Shown: piece after piece, positions 8,267-17,178 of the stretch
Layout of the letters: each line of letters begins with the position of its first letter
Numbering within the stretch: the stretch's first letter is position 1
Source: Nitrososphaerota archaeon
Lineage (GTDB): Archaea; Thermoproteota; Nitrososphaeria; Nitrososphaerales; Nitrosopumilaceae
Reading direction: 5' to 3'
DNA length: 64,000 bases
Assembly: GCA_028866655.1 (NCBI GenBank)
Contig: JAGWHQ010000001.1
Coordinates: forward strand, 115,198-179,197
Position numbers and translations under genes: made by a program
The notes under the pieces: model-generated
What the model saw: only the letters and a program-made list of their open reading frames with translations
The model's database searches: none
What the model was told of the DNA's origin: nothing

Positions 8267-8619
8267 TTTGTTTTTGTTACAGTAATTTTAATAATGGATA
8301 CCAGCGGTCTATCTTTTTCTTCTTCACTATCTACAACAATATCAACAATTTTTGAATTTCCCTTCATCATGTTTTCAGTCACAATGTTTGCAACTGCTAC
8401 TGCAGTAGGTATTGCCTGACCACGAGCTAAAAGCGTGACTGTCTTGTATTTTACAAGTTCAGATAAAAGATCGAGTGCACATGGTACAATATCTTGTTGA
8501 TAAATTGTTATTGTACGGCCTTCAGGATTGGCAGGATCATTTAACTGGATTTTTTCTACACCGCTCAACAAAACTCTACCACCACCATTTATGCATTCTA
8601 TTAAAGTCTTATCGACCAA
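8263..8619 (-). CDS. albA: Alba-family nucleic-acid-binding protein
   Basis: Small chromatin or RNA-binding protein of the Alba fold. The diagnostic segment is LLARGQAIPTAVAVANIV, matching the Alba loop that contacts nucleic acid, followed by IVDIVVDSE. At 118 aa it is slightly longer than crenarchaeal Alba, with an insert DPANPEGRTI in the N-terminal third. The Lys acetylated in Sulfolobus Alba is not obvious here, since Gln stands in the ARGQAI loop. It sits 7 nt downstream of rpoK on the same strand, so the two are probably one operon. Confidence 0.82.
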   Translation of the reverse strand: MVDKTLIECINGGGRVLLSGVEKIQLNDPANPEGRTITIYQQDIVPCALDLLSELVKYKTVTLLARGQAIPTAVAVANIVTENMMKGNSKIVDIVVDSEEEKDRPLVSIIKITVTKTN

Positions 8620-8626
8620 TCATCCA

Positions 8627-9130
8627 TTAGTCGAAAAGATCGATTGGAATATTTTGAAAGTCGCCGTTTGGTAAAACTCGTCTAATTGTAATTGGAATAA
8701 CACGTTTTTCAAGTTCAGCATATGCAAGATCAAGTGATGTTGCAACATCTTTTGGTACAGATATGAACGGGGGTGCGCCAAGAGACAATTGTAGTGCACG
8801 TGCACCAAGTATTCTTGCTTTCTCGAATCTTGTGAGTGTTGGAGGACCAATCATTACTTTGCCCTTGCCTGTAGTTTCATACTCTACTACTTCATGTACT
8901 GGATCAATGTCAATAATTTCACGAGCATCAATTATCTTTCGCAATCTCTCTTGTTCTGCAATCTCTTCTGCACTAAGCTCTTTCTTGCCTTTCTTGCCAG
9001 GCTTGACCTCTTCCTCTTCTTCAGATTGAGCTTCAGTTGTTTCAACTACAATAGGAGCTATTGGTTCTTCTTCTTCTACTGGCTGAACCTCTTCGGTATC
9101 TACACTTACTTCCTCAGGTTCATCCGACAT
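8627..9130 (-). CDS. rpoK: DNA-directed RNA polymerase subunit K (Rpo6/omega)
   Basis: Assembly subunit of archaeal RNA polymerase, equivalent to Rpb6 and bacterial omega. The core motif LTRFEKARILGARALQLSLG with PPFI is near residues 97-123. It carries an N-terminal acidic extension of about 55 residues, rich in Glu and ending in a lysine patch (KPGKKGKKE), reminiscent of the acidic tail of eukaryotic Rpb6. The alba gene follows 7 nt downstream. The gene is divergent from the cyclophilin-like gene across a 50-nt promoter region. Confidence 0.9.
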   Translation of the reverse strand: MSDEPEEVSVDTEEVQPVEEEEPIAPIVVETTEAQSEEEEEVKPGKKGKKELSAEEIAEQERLRKIIDAREIIDIDPVHEVVEYETTGKGKVMIGPPTLTRFEKARILGARALQLSLGAPPFISVPKDVATSLDLAYAELEKRVIPITIRRVLPNGDFQNIPIDLFD

Positions 9131-9181
9131 TGAGAACTTGGATAAAGAAACGTTATATATTCATAATCCTTGTCCTCAAAA
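9131..9181. promoter_or_regulatory. Divergent promoter region between rpoK and the cyclophilin-like gene
   Basis: About 50 nt serve both directions. The plus side has CGTTATATATTC, centred about 26 nt before GTG 9182. The minus-strand complement of the same TATA-like element could serve rpoK. No operator repeat is evident. Confidence 0.4.
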
Positions 9182-9568
9182 GTGAGTGCAGGCTCTGTTT
9201 CCAAGCTTGATTTTGCTCTATCTTTGAAAGGCAAGGTAACTCTTAATTTAGAATTAAAGCGTCACTTGGCCCCAAAAACAGTTGGTGGTATAGCTCGATC
9301 AATTCCAATTGAAGGCAATGCCCACATGATGGGAAACAGCATAGCATATGTTGATACAAACATCAAGACAGGTGGAGAAAAACTCAAAACCCAATTCAAA
9401 AAGGGAGACGTGGGATTTCTTGCTGCAAATGGTTCCATCTGTTTTTTCATAGAAGATACAACTGGTGCAAAACCAATGACGCTAGTGGGAAAGATAACCG
9501 AAAATATCGAATCGTTGAAAAACGTAAAACCCGGAGATATATTTTCAATAACTCAAGCTGGGACGTAA
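9182..9568 (+). CDS. Cyclophilin-like fold protein
   Basis: A 128-aa protein with the cyclophilin-like beta-barrel pattern of the TM1367 type: LAPKTVGGIARSIPIEG, GDVGFLAANGSICFFI and LVGKIT. It is related in fold to peptidyl-prolyl isomerases but shorter, and catalytic activity is unproven. I chose GTG 9182; TTG 9170 gives four more residues. The 3' end overlaps the convergent rps25e gene by 16 nt. Confidence 0.72.
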   Translation: MSAGSVSKLDFALSLKGKVTLNLELKRHLAPKTVGGIARSIPIEGNAHMMGNSIAYVDTNIKTGGEKLKTQFKKGDVGFLAANGSICFFIEDTTGAKPMTLVGKITENIESLKNVKPGDIFSITQAGT

Positions 9569-9864
9569 ACGTGGTGTCCACTATAGCCACCAATTCTTTT
9601 TACAGCACCTTTCTTAAGCAGAGTTTGCAATAATGCATTTGCTGCAGAGATCTTGACATTTGTTTGTCTTGATAATTCTTGAACTGTAAAGACTTTGGCA
9701 CCCTTGATAAAGTTCATTGCCTGTCCTTCATCAATTATTACAGATATGTTAGTTCGTGGCTTTTGATCTTTTCTATCTCCCTTCTTCTGTCCTTCCTTCT
9801 TTGTAGCCTCGGCAGTCTGTGATTTTTCTGCCTGTGCTGGAGATTGTTTTTTACCGCCGCCCAT
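9553..9864 (-). CDS. rps25e: 30S ribosomal protein S25e
   Basis: Eukaryote/archaea-specific small-subunit protein near the decoding head. The basic, low-complexity N-terminus (GGGKKQSPAQAEKS) is followed by a winged-helix domain: AKVFTVQELSRQTNVKISAANALL and KKGAVKRIGGYSGHHVY, the S25e signature. S25e occurs in crenarchaea and thaumarchaea but not in most euryarchaea, which supports the lineage call. It overlaps the convergent cyclophilin-like gene at its 3' end. Confidence 0.9.
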   Translation of the reverse strand: MGGGKKQSPAQAEKSQTAEATKKEGQKKGDRKDQKPRTNISVIIDEGQAMNFIKGAKVFTVQELSRQTNVKISAANALLQTLLKKGAVKRIGGYSGHHVYVPA

Positions 9865-9945
9865 GTGGAATTCTTTTCCCCCCCTATTTATAAACGAACA
9901 AAAAATTTGAGAAATTCTAAATACTACAAAAAGATGCTTTGTATC

Positions 9946-10233
9946 ATGGGCCTAGATGTCATTGAAGAAAAGAACCTAAACGATGTGATAACATATGCCC
10001 TTGACTATCCAACAATGGTCATATCAGAGGCAAAGACTTGGCCAATCACAAACATGGAAGATTTTGCCACAGGCCTCTATGTTGGACACATTGGCGGAGT
10101 ATTCTTTGACGGATTCTTGAAGAGAAACAAGAGATTTCTTGATTCAGAAGAATATACAGACTTTCATACAATAATAACCAAAAGATCTACTGAAATCAAA
10201 TTAAAAATCCAGGCTCACCTGCACAAGAAATAA
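9946..10233 (+). CDS. Hypothetical protein, 95 aa
   Basis: I do not recognise the family. It is a soluble, mostly helical protein that begins MGLDVIEEKNLNDVI. A glycine-containing hydrophobic patch (GLYVGHIGGVFFDGFL) lies in the middle. ATG 9946 is preferred over 9934 and the TTG at 9844, because CTAAATAC about 27 nt upstream fits a leaderless promoter and the longer form would overlap the rps25e start region. It stands 39 nt before the DNA ligase gene. Confidence 0.65.
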   Translation: MGLDVIEEKNLNDVITYALDYPTMVISEAKTWPITNMEDFATGLYVGHIGGVFFDGFLKRNKRFLDSEEYTDFHTIITKRSTEIKLKIQAHLHKK

Positions 10234-10272
10234 CTTTATCCATTTATCCTTGTATATTGTGAGAATTCCCAG

Positions 10273-12033
10273 ATGAAATTTTCCCTTATTGCTGACACTC
10301 TAGGCTATATGGAAAATACAACAAAGAGACTAGAGCTTACACAACATCTTGTGGATTTGTTTAAAATTACACCACCAGATATTATATCAAAAGTCATCTA
10401 CCTTTTGCAAGGAAAACTAAGGCCTGACCACGAGGGAGTAGAGATTGGCATTGCAGAAAAAATTGCAATCAAAGCACTATCAAAATCATCGGCAATATCA
10501 ATCAAAAAAATAGAAGACGAATACAGAGATACAGGTGATTTTGGTCAAGTTGCTTCAAAGATACTAGAGCAGAAAACCCAGACAACTTTTCTGAGCCAAA
10601 ACATCACAGTTGAACGAGTCTACGATACACTATACAAAATTGCAGAGCTTAAAGGAGCAAGATCACAAGATATGAAGATGAAATACATCTCTAGTCTTCT
10701 AAATGATGCAACTCCAACAGAAGGAGGATTTATTGCAAAAATAATAACATCAAATCTCAGACTAGGAATTGCAGATTATACAATACTTGATGCATTAGCT
10801 GTGGCATACACTGGTTCTAAAGAAAACAGGCCTGCACTAGAACATGCTTATAATGTTTGCAGTGATTTAGGCAAGGTAGCCAAGTCAGTTGCAGAAAATG
10901 GATTAGAATCACTAAAAGATTTCCAAGTTACAATATTTAGTCCAATTCGCCCAATGCTTGCTGAAAGAGTAAAGAGTCCACAAGAGGCGCATGAAAAAAT
11001 GGGTGCAGAATTTGTATCAGAATACAAATTAGATGGAGAAAGAGTTCAAGTACACAGACAAGGAGAAAAAATTATCCTATATTCTCGCAGTCTTGAAAAC
11101 ATTACAAATTACTATCCAGACATTGTTGAAAATATAGGCAAGGCATTAAAACCGGAAGAGGTAATACTAGAGGCCGAAGTTGTTGCGATGAACGATGACA
11201 CTGGCGAGTTTTTACCGTTTCAAGAGCTAATGCATAGAAGACGCAAGTACAAGATTGCTCAAGCTGTTCAAGAATACCCAATCACTGTAAACTTTTTTGA
11301 TATTTTATCAATGGACGGAAAAAGTTGTTTGGATCTGCCATACATTCAAAGAAGAAAGTTACTAGAAAAAAATGTAATTGAAGATTCTTTTGCTAAAGTA
11401 ATGCCAATGGTATTTGTGAAATCAGATAGTGAGGTAGAAGACAGTTTAGAAAATGCGATAAATTCAGGATGCGAAGGAATAATGCTAAAACAGTTGGATT
11501 CTCCATATAGAGCAGGTGCAAGAGCAAACAATTGGCTCAAACTCAAGCGAGAGTACAGAAATGAACTTGGTGACAGTATTGACCTGGTTGTAGTTGGAGC
11601 ATTTTATGGAAGGGGAAGAAGAACTGGGAGATATGGTGCCCTACTCTTGTCTGCATATGATGACAAGTCAGACACATTTCCTAGCATATGCAAGGTAGGT
11701 ACAGGATTTACCGATGATAGTCTTGACCAGTTTTATCAAATTCTCTCAGATAAAATTACAGTCAAAAAAGACCCAAGAATTGAGAGCGGTCTTGAAGCAG
11801 ATGTCTGGTTTGAGCCTGAAGTTGTAATAGAAATTGTAGCATCAGAGATAACACTGAGCCCAATACACAAAGTTGCCATGGATAAAATAAGAAAAGGCAG
11901 TGGACTTGCACTTAGATTTCCCAAGTTTACAGGAAAGATACGATTTGAAAAAACATCAGAGAATGCAACCAATATTGATGAAATAATAACTTTGTACAAC
12001 AGCCAAAAACGTGTTGTCCAAGATGAAAAATAA
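10273..12033 (+). CDS. lig: ATP-dependent DNA ligase
   Basis: Replicative/repair ligase, 586 aa. The adenylated lysine is in SEYKLDGERVQ (K252, motif I). An N-terminal helical DNA-binding domain covers about residues 1-220, and motif IV (EGIMLK) and motif V (WLKLKREY) are present, with an OB-fold domain at the C-terminus. The nucleotidyltransferase core closely follows archaeal Lig. The preceding hypothetical gene ends 39 nt upstream. No PIP-box was identified with confidence. Confidence 0.95.
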   Translation: MKFSLIADTLGYMENTTKRLELTQHLVDLFKITPPDIISKVIYLLQGKLRPDHEGVEIGIAEKIAIKALSKSSAISIKKIEDEYRDTGDFGQVASKILEQKTQTTFLSQNITVERVYDTLYKIAELKGARSQDMKMKYISSLLNDATPTEGGFIAKIITSNLRLGIADYTILDALAVAYTGSKENRPALEHAYNVCSDLGKVAKSVAENGLESLKDFQVTIFSPIRPMLAERVKSPQEAHEKMGAEFVSEYKLDGERVQVHRQGEKIILYSRSLENITNYYPDIVENIGKALKPEEVILEAEVVAMNDDTGEFLPFQELMHRRRKYKIAQAVQEYPITVNFFDILSMDGKSCLDLPYIQRRKLLEKNVIEDSFAKVMPMVFVKSDSEVEDSLENAINSGCEGIMLKQLDSPYRAGARANNWLKLKREYRNELGDSIDLVVVGAFYGRGRRTGRYGALLLSAYDDKSDTFPSICKVGTGFTDDSLDQFYQILSDKITVKKDPRIESGLEADVWFEPEVVIEIVASEITLSPIHKVAMDKIRKGSGLALRFPKFTGKIRFEKTSENATNIDEIITLYNSQKRVVQDEK

Positions 12034-12108
12034 GTTAGAGAAAATTTTTCTTTCCCAATTGGATTTACGCAAGGATTATTAGCTGCAAACCTAGTTTAAA
12101 ATCTCTAG

Positions 12109-12765
12109 ATGTATAGCGGAGAACTTGAAGTTCAGGCAAAGAGAAAGGCCTTGGCCGTTTTACAAGACGAAATAAACAGAATTCTCAACGCAGTCAGAGA
12201 TCTATCAATTCTGCCAGGTTTGATAATCAAGGCAGACAAGTCTGAAATAAAACAACTACTAGAGAGAATAAAAAATACTGAAGATGAAGTAGAAGCTCTA
12301 CGTAGAAAAATAACAAGAGAGATTTCAGATGTTGGTGGTCTGATGATGAACCGAGAGAACCTTCTGAACTCGGCATATACAATGGATGAAATCGCAGGCT
12401 ATATCACCGGCATTGCCTTTAAACTCTCAAACATCAAGGCAACCACACTCAAAAAGGAAAAACTTGACAAGGATCTCACAGAACTAGTGGAGTTGGCAGT
12501 AGACCAGATTCACAAGATAAATGAGATAATTCGAGCCCTTGCAAGCAACAATAGTACAGTTGCAATCGACTTGGCTCACGAGGCACAAAAGATAGAGAGA
12601 CAAGTAGATGACAAGTACAGGGCATTGAGTATCAGGGTTCTTGATGAGACTGCCACAACAAAAGAACTGTTGTTACTCAAAGATGTGGTAGAGGGAATAG
12701 AGGAAATGTCAGACAAGGTACTGCAAGTATCAGATTCATTCATTTTGCTGGCTCTGAGTCTCTAA
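12109..12765 (+). CDS. DUF47/PhoU-like helical protein
   Basis: A 218-aa all-helical protein with long charged heptads (for example ELTELVE-type segments) and a C-terminal block VEGIEEMSDKVLQVSDSFILLALS that resembles the DUF47/PhoU-like family, often paired with phosphate transporters. No transporter is adjacent here, so a phosphate role is uncertain. ORF length and coding character are clear. It is followed by a T-rich terminator-like tract. Confidence 0.68.
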   Translation: MYSGELEVQAKRKALAVLQDEINRILNAVRDLSILPGLIIKADKSEIKQLLERIKNTEDEVEALRRKITREISDVGGLMMNRENLLNSAYTMDEIAGYITGIAFKLSNIKATTLKKEKLDKDLTELVELAVDQIHKINEIIRALASNNSTVAIDLAHEAQKIERQVDDKYRALSIRVLDETATTKELLLLKDVVEGIEEMSDKVLQVSDSFILLALSL

Positions 12766-12777
12766 AATTGAAGATAT

Positions 12778-12794
12778 TCTTTTTTCCTTTTTTT
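12778..12794 (+). terminator. T-tract terminator after the DUF47-like gene
   Basis: TCTTTTTTCCTTTTTTT follows the stop within about 15 nt. Oligo-T runs without a strong hairpin are typical archaeal termination signals. Confidence 0.4.
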
Positions 12795-12837
12795 GACATG
12801 TGTAAACACTAAAATCAATTGTTAGAATAGAACTTGT

Positions 12838-13371
12838 ATGAAAGGCGAGTTGCTTGAAAATAGAATAATAATTTGGAATATTGCAGACTCTAAAGCGCTT
12901 TTTGTTGAAGGATATTATGGAAAGCCAATTGGCATGGCAAAGCCAAAACCTGATGACATAAACGTGCCACTCATTTTGGACTTGATTGAAGGATATTATC
13001 TACAAGAAAAATCAAAGATCAAAGTACATCAATTAAAAAAACCAGTGGCACAAAAAGAGCTGTTAGATATTTGCAGGAAAGAATATCACAATTTTGATAA
13101 AAAATATTCTGTCTACAAGGACTTTCGTGACAAGGGATACATTGTAAATCCTGGAATCAAGTTTGGCTGCGATTTTGCAGTATACCAAAAAGGACCAGGA
13201 ATTGATCACGCTCCATACTTGCTTCAGGTGTACAATTCTACTGATACAATATCTGCAACAAGTGTAGTGTTGGCTGGAAGACTTGCGACAACTGTAAGAA
13301 AGCAATTCATCTTTGCAATTCCAAAGGGAGACAAAGTTGACTGTCTGGCTTTGGATTGGTGGAGAGCCTGA
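12838..13371 (+). CDS. endA: tRNA-splicing endonuclease
   Basis: Cleaves bulge-helix-bulge introns from pre-tRNA and pre-rRNA. The catalytic domain is recognisable from YKDFRDKGYIVNPGIKFGCDF, with the Tyr in the VYQKG stretch, His in GIDHAPYLLQV and Lys in VRKQFIFAI, the Tyr-His-Lys triad. The 177-aa length corresponds to the homotetrameric or heterotetrameric catalytic subunit. Whether a separate structural subunit exists elsewhere cannot be seen. Its stop directly abuts that of the convergent gene at 13372 with no spacer. Confidence 0.92.
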   Translation: MKGELLENRIIIWNIADSKALFVEGYYGKPIGMAKPKPDDINVPLILDLIEGYYLQEKSKIKVHQLKKPVAQKELLDICRKEYHNFDKKYSVYKDFRDKGYIVNPGIKFGCDFAVYQKGPGIDHAPYLLQVYNSTDTISATSVVLAGRLATTVRKQFIFAIPKGDKVDCLALDWWRA

Positions 13372-13746
13372 TTATTTTTTTATGTTAAGAGCAATCCGGT
13401 CATAGACTGCAAACAATTCCTTTGTCATGGAAAAGTTGCTGCCATCCATCCACTTGCCATAAATTCGTATTCCAGCTTTTGTTGGTTCCACAACAATTTG
13501 TGCGTCATGATATGACAGTTTTGTCATCATGTTATTCAGAGTAGTATCAGCATTTAGTGCATCAGCCAAAGATCCTCCAATCCACTTGACTCCAGTCACT
13601 TTCTTTGAGCCAAAATGTCCTTTTGTCTGCAATTGTGGCCTAGCAAGAAAATCTTCCTCCGGAATATTACGATGTGATTTTACAATAAAGTGTGCTTGAT
13701 ATCTATCTTGAGCCCCCCATGAAATTGGATTTAGATCTTGTGTCAT
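13372..13746 (-). CDS. Hypothetical protein, 124 aa
   Basis: Not recognised. A soluble alpha/beta protein starting MTQDLNPISWGAQDRYQAHF, with basic patches such as VKSHR and FGSKKVTGVKW. The upstream gene's stop is 3 nt away, so the two form a small operon. The layout and length resemble a compact beta-sheet fold, but no family can be named. Confidence 0.65.
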   Translation of the reverse strand: MTQDLNPISWGAQDRYQAHFIVKSHRNIPEEDFLARPQLQTKGHFGSKKVTGVKWIGGSLADALNADTTLNNMMTKLSYHDAQIVVEPTKAGIRIYGKWMDGSNFSMTKELFAVYDRIALNIKK

Positions 13747-13749
13747 TTT

Positions 13750-13986
13750 TTATCCCTTTTGAATTATCTGTACCACGTCAATGTTAGTACCCTTGAGTGC
13801 AATGGTACCATGGTTTGTCACCATAGAAGAGGTACTACTGAAATATTTTGAATAGCAATTTTCTTTTTCTACTTCATCGGTATCGATTTCCTTTGCTTCT
13901 GCATCAACTCCAATTTCTTTCAAAGCATGTGAAAACTCTACATTTTTGTTTACAGGATGAAAAGTATCAGATTCTGAATCATGCAT
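13750..13986 (-). CDS. Hypothetical acidic protein, 78 aa
   Basis: Not recognised. The N-terminal two thirds are acidic and hydrophilic (DAEAKEIDTDEVEKEN), and the C-terminal part forms a possible beta hairpin (GTIALKGTNIDVVQII). It is the first gene of a two-gene unit with the 13372 gene. A TATA-like AATAAATATG complement lies in the upstream spacer. Coding status is supported by operon position and start, function is unknown. Confidence 0.55.
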   Translation of the reverse strand: MHDSESDTFHPVNKNVEFSHALKEIGVDAEAKEIDTDEVEKENCYSKYFSSTSSMVTNHGTIALKGTNIDVVQIIQKG

Positions 13987-14129
13987 GATGTGGGTTTTAT
14001 CCAGCCCACAAATAAATATGTCTGTGAACCTTTTCGTGAAATCATGGATCTAAACACTTCCCCAGGTTTCAGATTTATCACTACAAGCATAATCGAATAA
14101 ATAGTACAGAATCATCAAAATGAATACCC

Positions 14130-15917
14130 GTGTTAAAATTTCAAAATAAGATCATAGTAATTACAGGAAGTGGAACTGGCATAGGAAAGGCAATAGCCAT
14201 GAAATTTGCTGAAAATGGTGCAAACATTGTCATTTTAGGAAGAAGAAAAGAACCCCTAGAAGAAGCAGCAAAAGAACTCGAACAAGTAATTTCTTCAGTA
14301 AAGAGTAATTCGTTTGTAAAAATCTTTCCAGGTGTTGATGTAAGCGATGAGGAAGGAGTCTCAAAGATGTTCGAAGATCTCAAAAAATCACATGGTGCAG
14401 TTGATATTGTAGTAAATAATGCAGGAGTCTCAGGACCTGTTACTTGTTTTGCAAATTCTCCAATCTCTGAATTTAAGAGCACAGTTGGAATTCACCTCAC
14501 AGGTACATTTTGGACATCATCTCAAGCAATCAAGACAATGAAGCCAGGTTCCAAGATAGTTACAATATCCACATTCTTTACAGAAGAGCGACCATACGAA
14601 CAAAGACCATACAGGTTTAGAAGTCCATACACTGCATCCCAAGGAGCAAAGAATAGACTTGCAGAGGCCATGTCATGGGAAATTACGGACAAGAAAATCA
14701 TATCAATTGCAACAAATCCAGGACCTGTCCATTCTGACCGAATTTACAAAACAGTATATCCAAAAGCAGCAGCAGAATTTATGAGAGTAAGCGGTTTTGA
14801 AAACATCACACCTGAAGAAGTTGAATCAGTAAACAATGACATACTCCCATTGCTTGGAGAAGATGAAAAAACAGTAAAAGAAGGAATTGTAAAAGCAGCA
14901 GCTAAACTTGCAAAATTAAAATCAATTACATCAGAATCAGACATAGAAAAACTTGGCAATACGATTTCTGCACTGCTTGCAAAGATACAACAGATTGCAG
15001 AAAAAGTCCAGAACAATACAAGCAAGATGATTGCAGATGAACAATTTCTTACACAACAACAAGTTGCAGAAACAGTTCTGATGCTAAGTGATGACAACAT
15101 TGCACAGATTCTAAATGGTAAGGTAATACCTGGTGACCGTGTATTTTATCCAGTCAAGCCACATATCGCGTGTTCCATACCAGAAGTACAACCAAACTTT
15201 AGTTCTAAAATAACAGTATTTGCCCTTGATGCAACAGACGAATCAGATGTAGTAAGAGCAGAACACTTGGCACAAAAAATAGAGAGTGCAGGAGGAAAGA
15301 CAGTGATATTGATTTCAAAGACTAGTCCCAAAGTTGCAGAAGAAAGACTGGCAAAGTTCCATTCTCACGTGATGGACATAACAAGCCAAGAAAACGTAAA
15401 AAGAATGTTAAACACTGCAACACAAAAAGTTGGGCCAATTGGCAATGTAATCTACATGACAGGTAAGGTTCCCCAAGTAGGCAAGCTAGTTGACTTGGCA
15501 AGAAAAGACTGGGACAGTCTAGTTGACAAGTTCATAAACACTCCAGCCATTTTCATGCAGGAATCACTTGGCATATTTGTTCCAGGAGGAGCAAAGAATC
15601 CACCACTTTTCAAGGGCAAGGATGGCAACATGATAATCATAGGACCTGACATGCCAGCAGGGGGCAAGACAACTGGTGCAGACAGGGCAAGAGTTGAAGT
15701 ATTCAGGGGCGCCCTCAGACCATTTGCGACAACTGTGAACCAAGAGCTAAGTGATGTATTAAAATCAAAACTTCGAATGTACTTGGTGCTCCCAGGAAGT
15801 GTAGAAGGTACAGAATCAAGCAATGACAACATCATGAAAGCAATCAATTATCTTACATCTGGAAAATCAATAAGCAATGCAGAAATAATTTACTATCCAG
15901 ACGAAACAAGATCCTGA
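14130..15917 (+). CDS. Tandem-SDR oxidoreductase resembling Chloroflexus malonyl-CoA reductase
   Basis: A 595-aa protein with two Rossmann-type domains. Domain 1 (about 1-235) has TGSGTGIG and NNAG, then ISTFFTEERPYEQRPY...SPYTASQ and NPGPVHSDRI. A helical linker (about 250-315) leads to domain 2 (about 355-590), which lacks a glycine-rich NAD motif. The long insert between catalytic Ser and Tyr, the GPV-x-x-DR motif, the linker and the degenerate second SDR match one half of bifunctional malonyl-CoA reductase as I recall it. The YxxxK lysine is Gln here. GTG start; the stop overlaps the next ATG by one base. Exact reaction is inferred. Confidence 0.75.
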   Translation: MLKFQNKIIVITGSGTGIGKAIAMKFAENGANIVILGRRKEPLEEAAKELEQVISSVKSNSFVKIFPGVDVSDEEGVSKMFEDLKKSHGAVDIVVNNAGVSGPVTCFANSPISEFKSTVGIHLTGTFWTSSQAIKTMKPGSKIVTISTFFTEERPYEQRPYRFRSPYTASQGAKNRLAEAMSWEITDKKIISIATNPGPVHSDRIYKTVYPKAAAEFMRVSGFENITPEEVESVNNDILPLLGEDEKTVKEGIVKAAAKLAKLKSITSESDIEKLGNTISALLAKIQQIAEKVQNNTSKMIADEQFLTQQQVAETVLMLSDDNIAQILNGKVIPGDRVFYPVKPHIACSIPEVQPNFSSKITVFALDATDESDVVRAEHLAQKIESAGGKTVILISKTSPKVAEERLAKFHSHVMDITSQENVKRMLNTATQKVGPIGNVIYMTGKVPQVGKLVDLARKDWDSLVDKFINTPAIFMQESLGIFVPGGAKNPPLFKGKDGNMIIIGPDMPAGGKTTGADRARVEVFRGALRPFATTVNQELSDVLKSKLRMYLVLPGSVEGTESSNDNIMKAINYLTSGKSISNAEIIYYPDETRS

Positions 15918-16378
15918 TGAAAAGGTTTTCAGAACTAAATGTCGGAGACAAGTTTTATTCAGAATGCACCATATCTTCTACAGAACTTGATGCATATCTT
16001 TTGTTTTCAGGAATTAAAAACATCATTTATGAAAACACCAAATCAAGTCAGGAAAAAAAGATGGTCTCAGGCAGAGCCATACTTTCAAAGATGGAAGGAG
16101 AATTTACAAGGCTAGAAGAGATGTATGGTAACCTCTTAATCTTCTATGGAATTGATGGAGACTCTGACTGGAACAACAGACAGACAAGATTTCTAAAACC
16201 CCTACATACAGGAGACAAATTAAAGATAAAATTCACAATATCTGAAAAACGTGAGATCAATGATGAATTTGGCTTGATTGGAATAGATTTTGAAGGAAAG
16301 GATGAAGATGGAAAAACAATGGTAATTTCAAAAAGAAATCTTTATCAAATTAAAAAGGACCCACCAGTGCATCAGTAA
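15917..16378 (+). CDS. MaoC-like hotdog-fold dehydratase-family protein
   Basis: A 153-aa hotdog-domain protein. It starts KRFSELNVGDKF, the usual MaoC opening, and ends with TRFLKPLHTGDKLKIKFTI and a beta-rich tail. The hydratase motif (Asp...His) is not obvious: the region VSGRAILSKMEGEF stands where MaoC enzymes have a G-x-x-x-A helix. It may therefore bind acyl-CoA without classical (R)-hydratase chemistry. Its ATG overlaps the TGA of the tandem-SDR gene (TGATG), giving strong translational coupling and implying a shared CoA-thioester pathway. It overlaps the convergent permease gene by 29 nt. Confidence 0.72.
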   Translation: MKRFSELNVGDKFYSECTISSTELDAYLLFSGIKNIIYENTKSSQEKKMVSGRAILSKMEGEFTRLEEMYGNLLIFYGIDGDSDWNNRQTRFLKPLHTGDKLKIKFTISEKREINDEFGLIGIDFEGKDEDGKTMVISKRNLYQIKKDPPVHQ

Positions 16379-17108
16379 CAAGTTTAGCAGCAGTGATGCC
16401 AAGTACGATTATCACAAATAGACGAAGTCTTTGTTCATTAACACGTGTAGATAATTTACTTCCAACTATTCCTCCTACAAATGAACCAATTGAGAGCATT
16501 CCTGCCTCATAATAATTAGGATGGCCAAGTGCAGAGTGTACTATCATGCCAGAAGCAGCTACAAACATCAAGATAAACTGCGATGTAGGAGCAGCAAGTT
16601 TCATGGATAACCCAATTGCGACCACCATCAATGGTACAAAGACAGCGCCACCTCCAATTCCAAACAAGCTAGAGATTACACCAGCAAAGAAACTTGCACC
16701 AACTGCAAAAACCATCATCTGCTTTGATAGGTTGTACTCTCTTGATTCCATTTTCCTCCTCAGGTAAATGTATACACCTGATGACACCAATACAGCTCCA
16801 AATAGCAACTTGAATAATGGTACTGATATATCGTCTGAGATGTATGCACCAAGTATTGTGCCAGGAATTGCAAAAAGTGCAAGTTTCATTCCAAGAGAAT
16901 ACATGATTCTTTTTTGCTTGGCATATGAAACAGTAGATGCCACAGAGTTGCTAAATGCTGCAAAGAGACTATCGCTTGCAGCAAGTGTTGGGACAAATCC
17001 AGAAAGTGTAAGCACCGGCACCATTACGAATCCACCCCCAAGTCCTATCATGGATCCTATTACACCAGCTACAAAACCAAGTGGCAAGAGCCACAAATAT
17101 TCAAGCAA
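16350..17108 (-). CDS. TauE/SafE family permease (sulfite/organosulfonate exporter-like)
   Basis: A 252-aa integral membrane protein with about eight hydrophobic segments. The duplicated family motif is visible as GSMIGLGGGFVMVP near residue 18 and SSLFGIGGGAVFVPL in the second half. Members of this family export sulfite, sulfoacetate or other anions, and some import. The substrate cannot be set from sequence, but the window is rich in sulfur genes. It is convergent with, and overlaps, the MaoC-like gene. Confidence 0.85.
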   Translation of the reverse strand: MLEYLWLLPLGFVAGVIGSMIGLGGGFVMVPVLTLSGFVPTLAASDSLFAAFSNSVASTVSYAKQKRIMYSLGMKLALFAIPGTILGAYISDDISVPLFKLLFGAVLVSSGVYIYLRRKMESREYNLSKQMMVFAVGASFFAGVISSLFGIGGGAVFVPLMVVAIGLSMKLAAPTSQFILMFVAASGMIVHSALGHPNYYEAGMLSIGSFVGGIVGSKLSTRVNEQRLRLFVIIVLGITAAKLVTDALVGPF

Positions 17109-17178
17109 TTATAACACCAAAATCTATTTTCTACGGATTAAAGAGTCACGTCAACCTTCGTAAACCAAGGTGAATTAA

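Noticed and set aside
13987-14129. Possible small gene or RNA in the 143-nt spacer before the tandem-SDR gene
   Set aside because: Only a 9-codon frame from ATG 14120 and AT-rich promoter-like sequence were found; nothing supports a gene.
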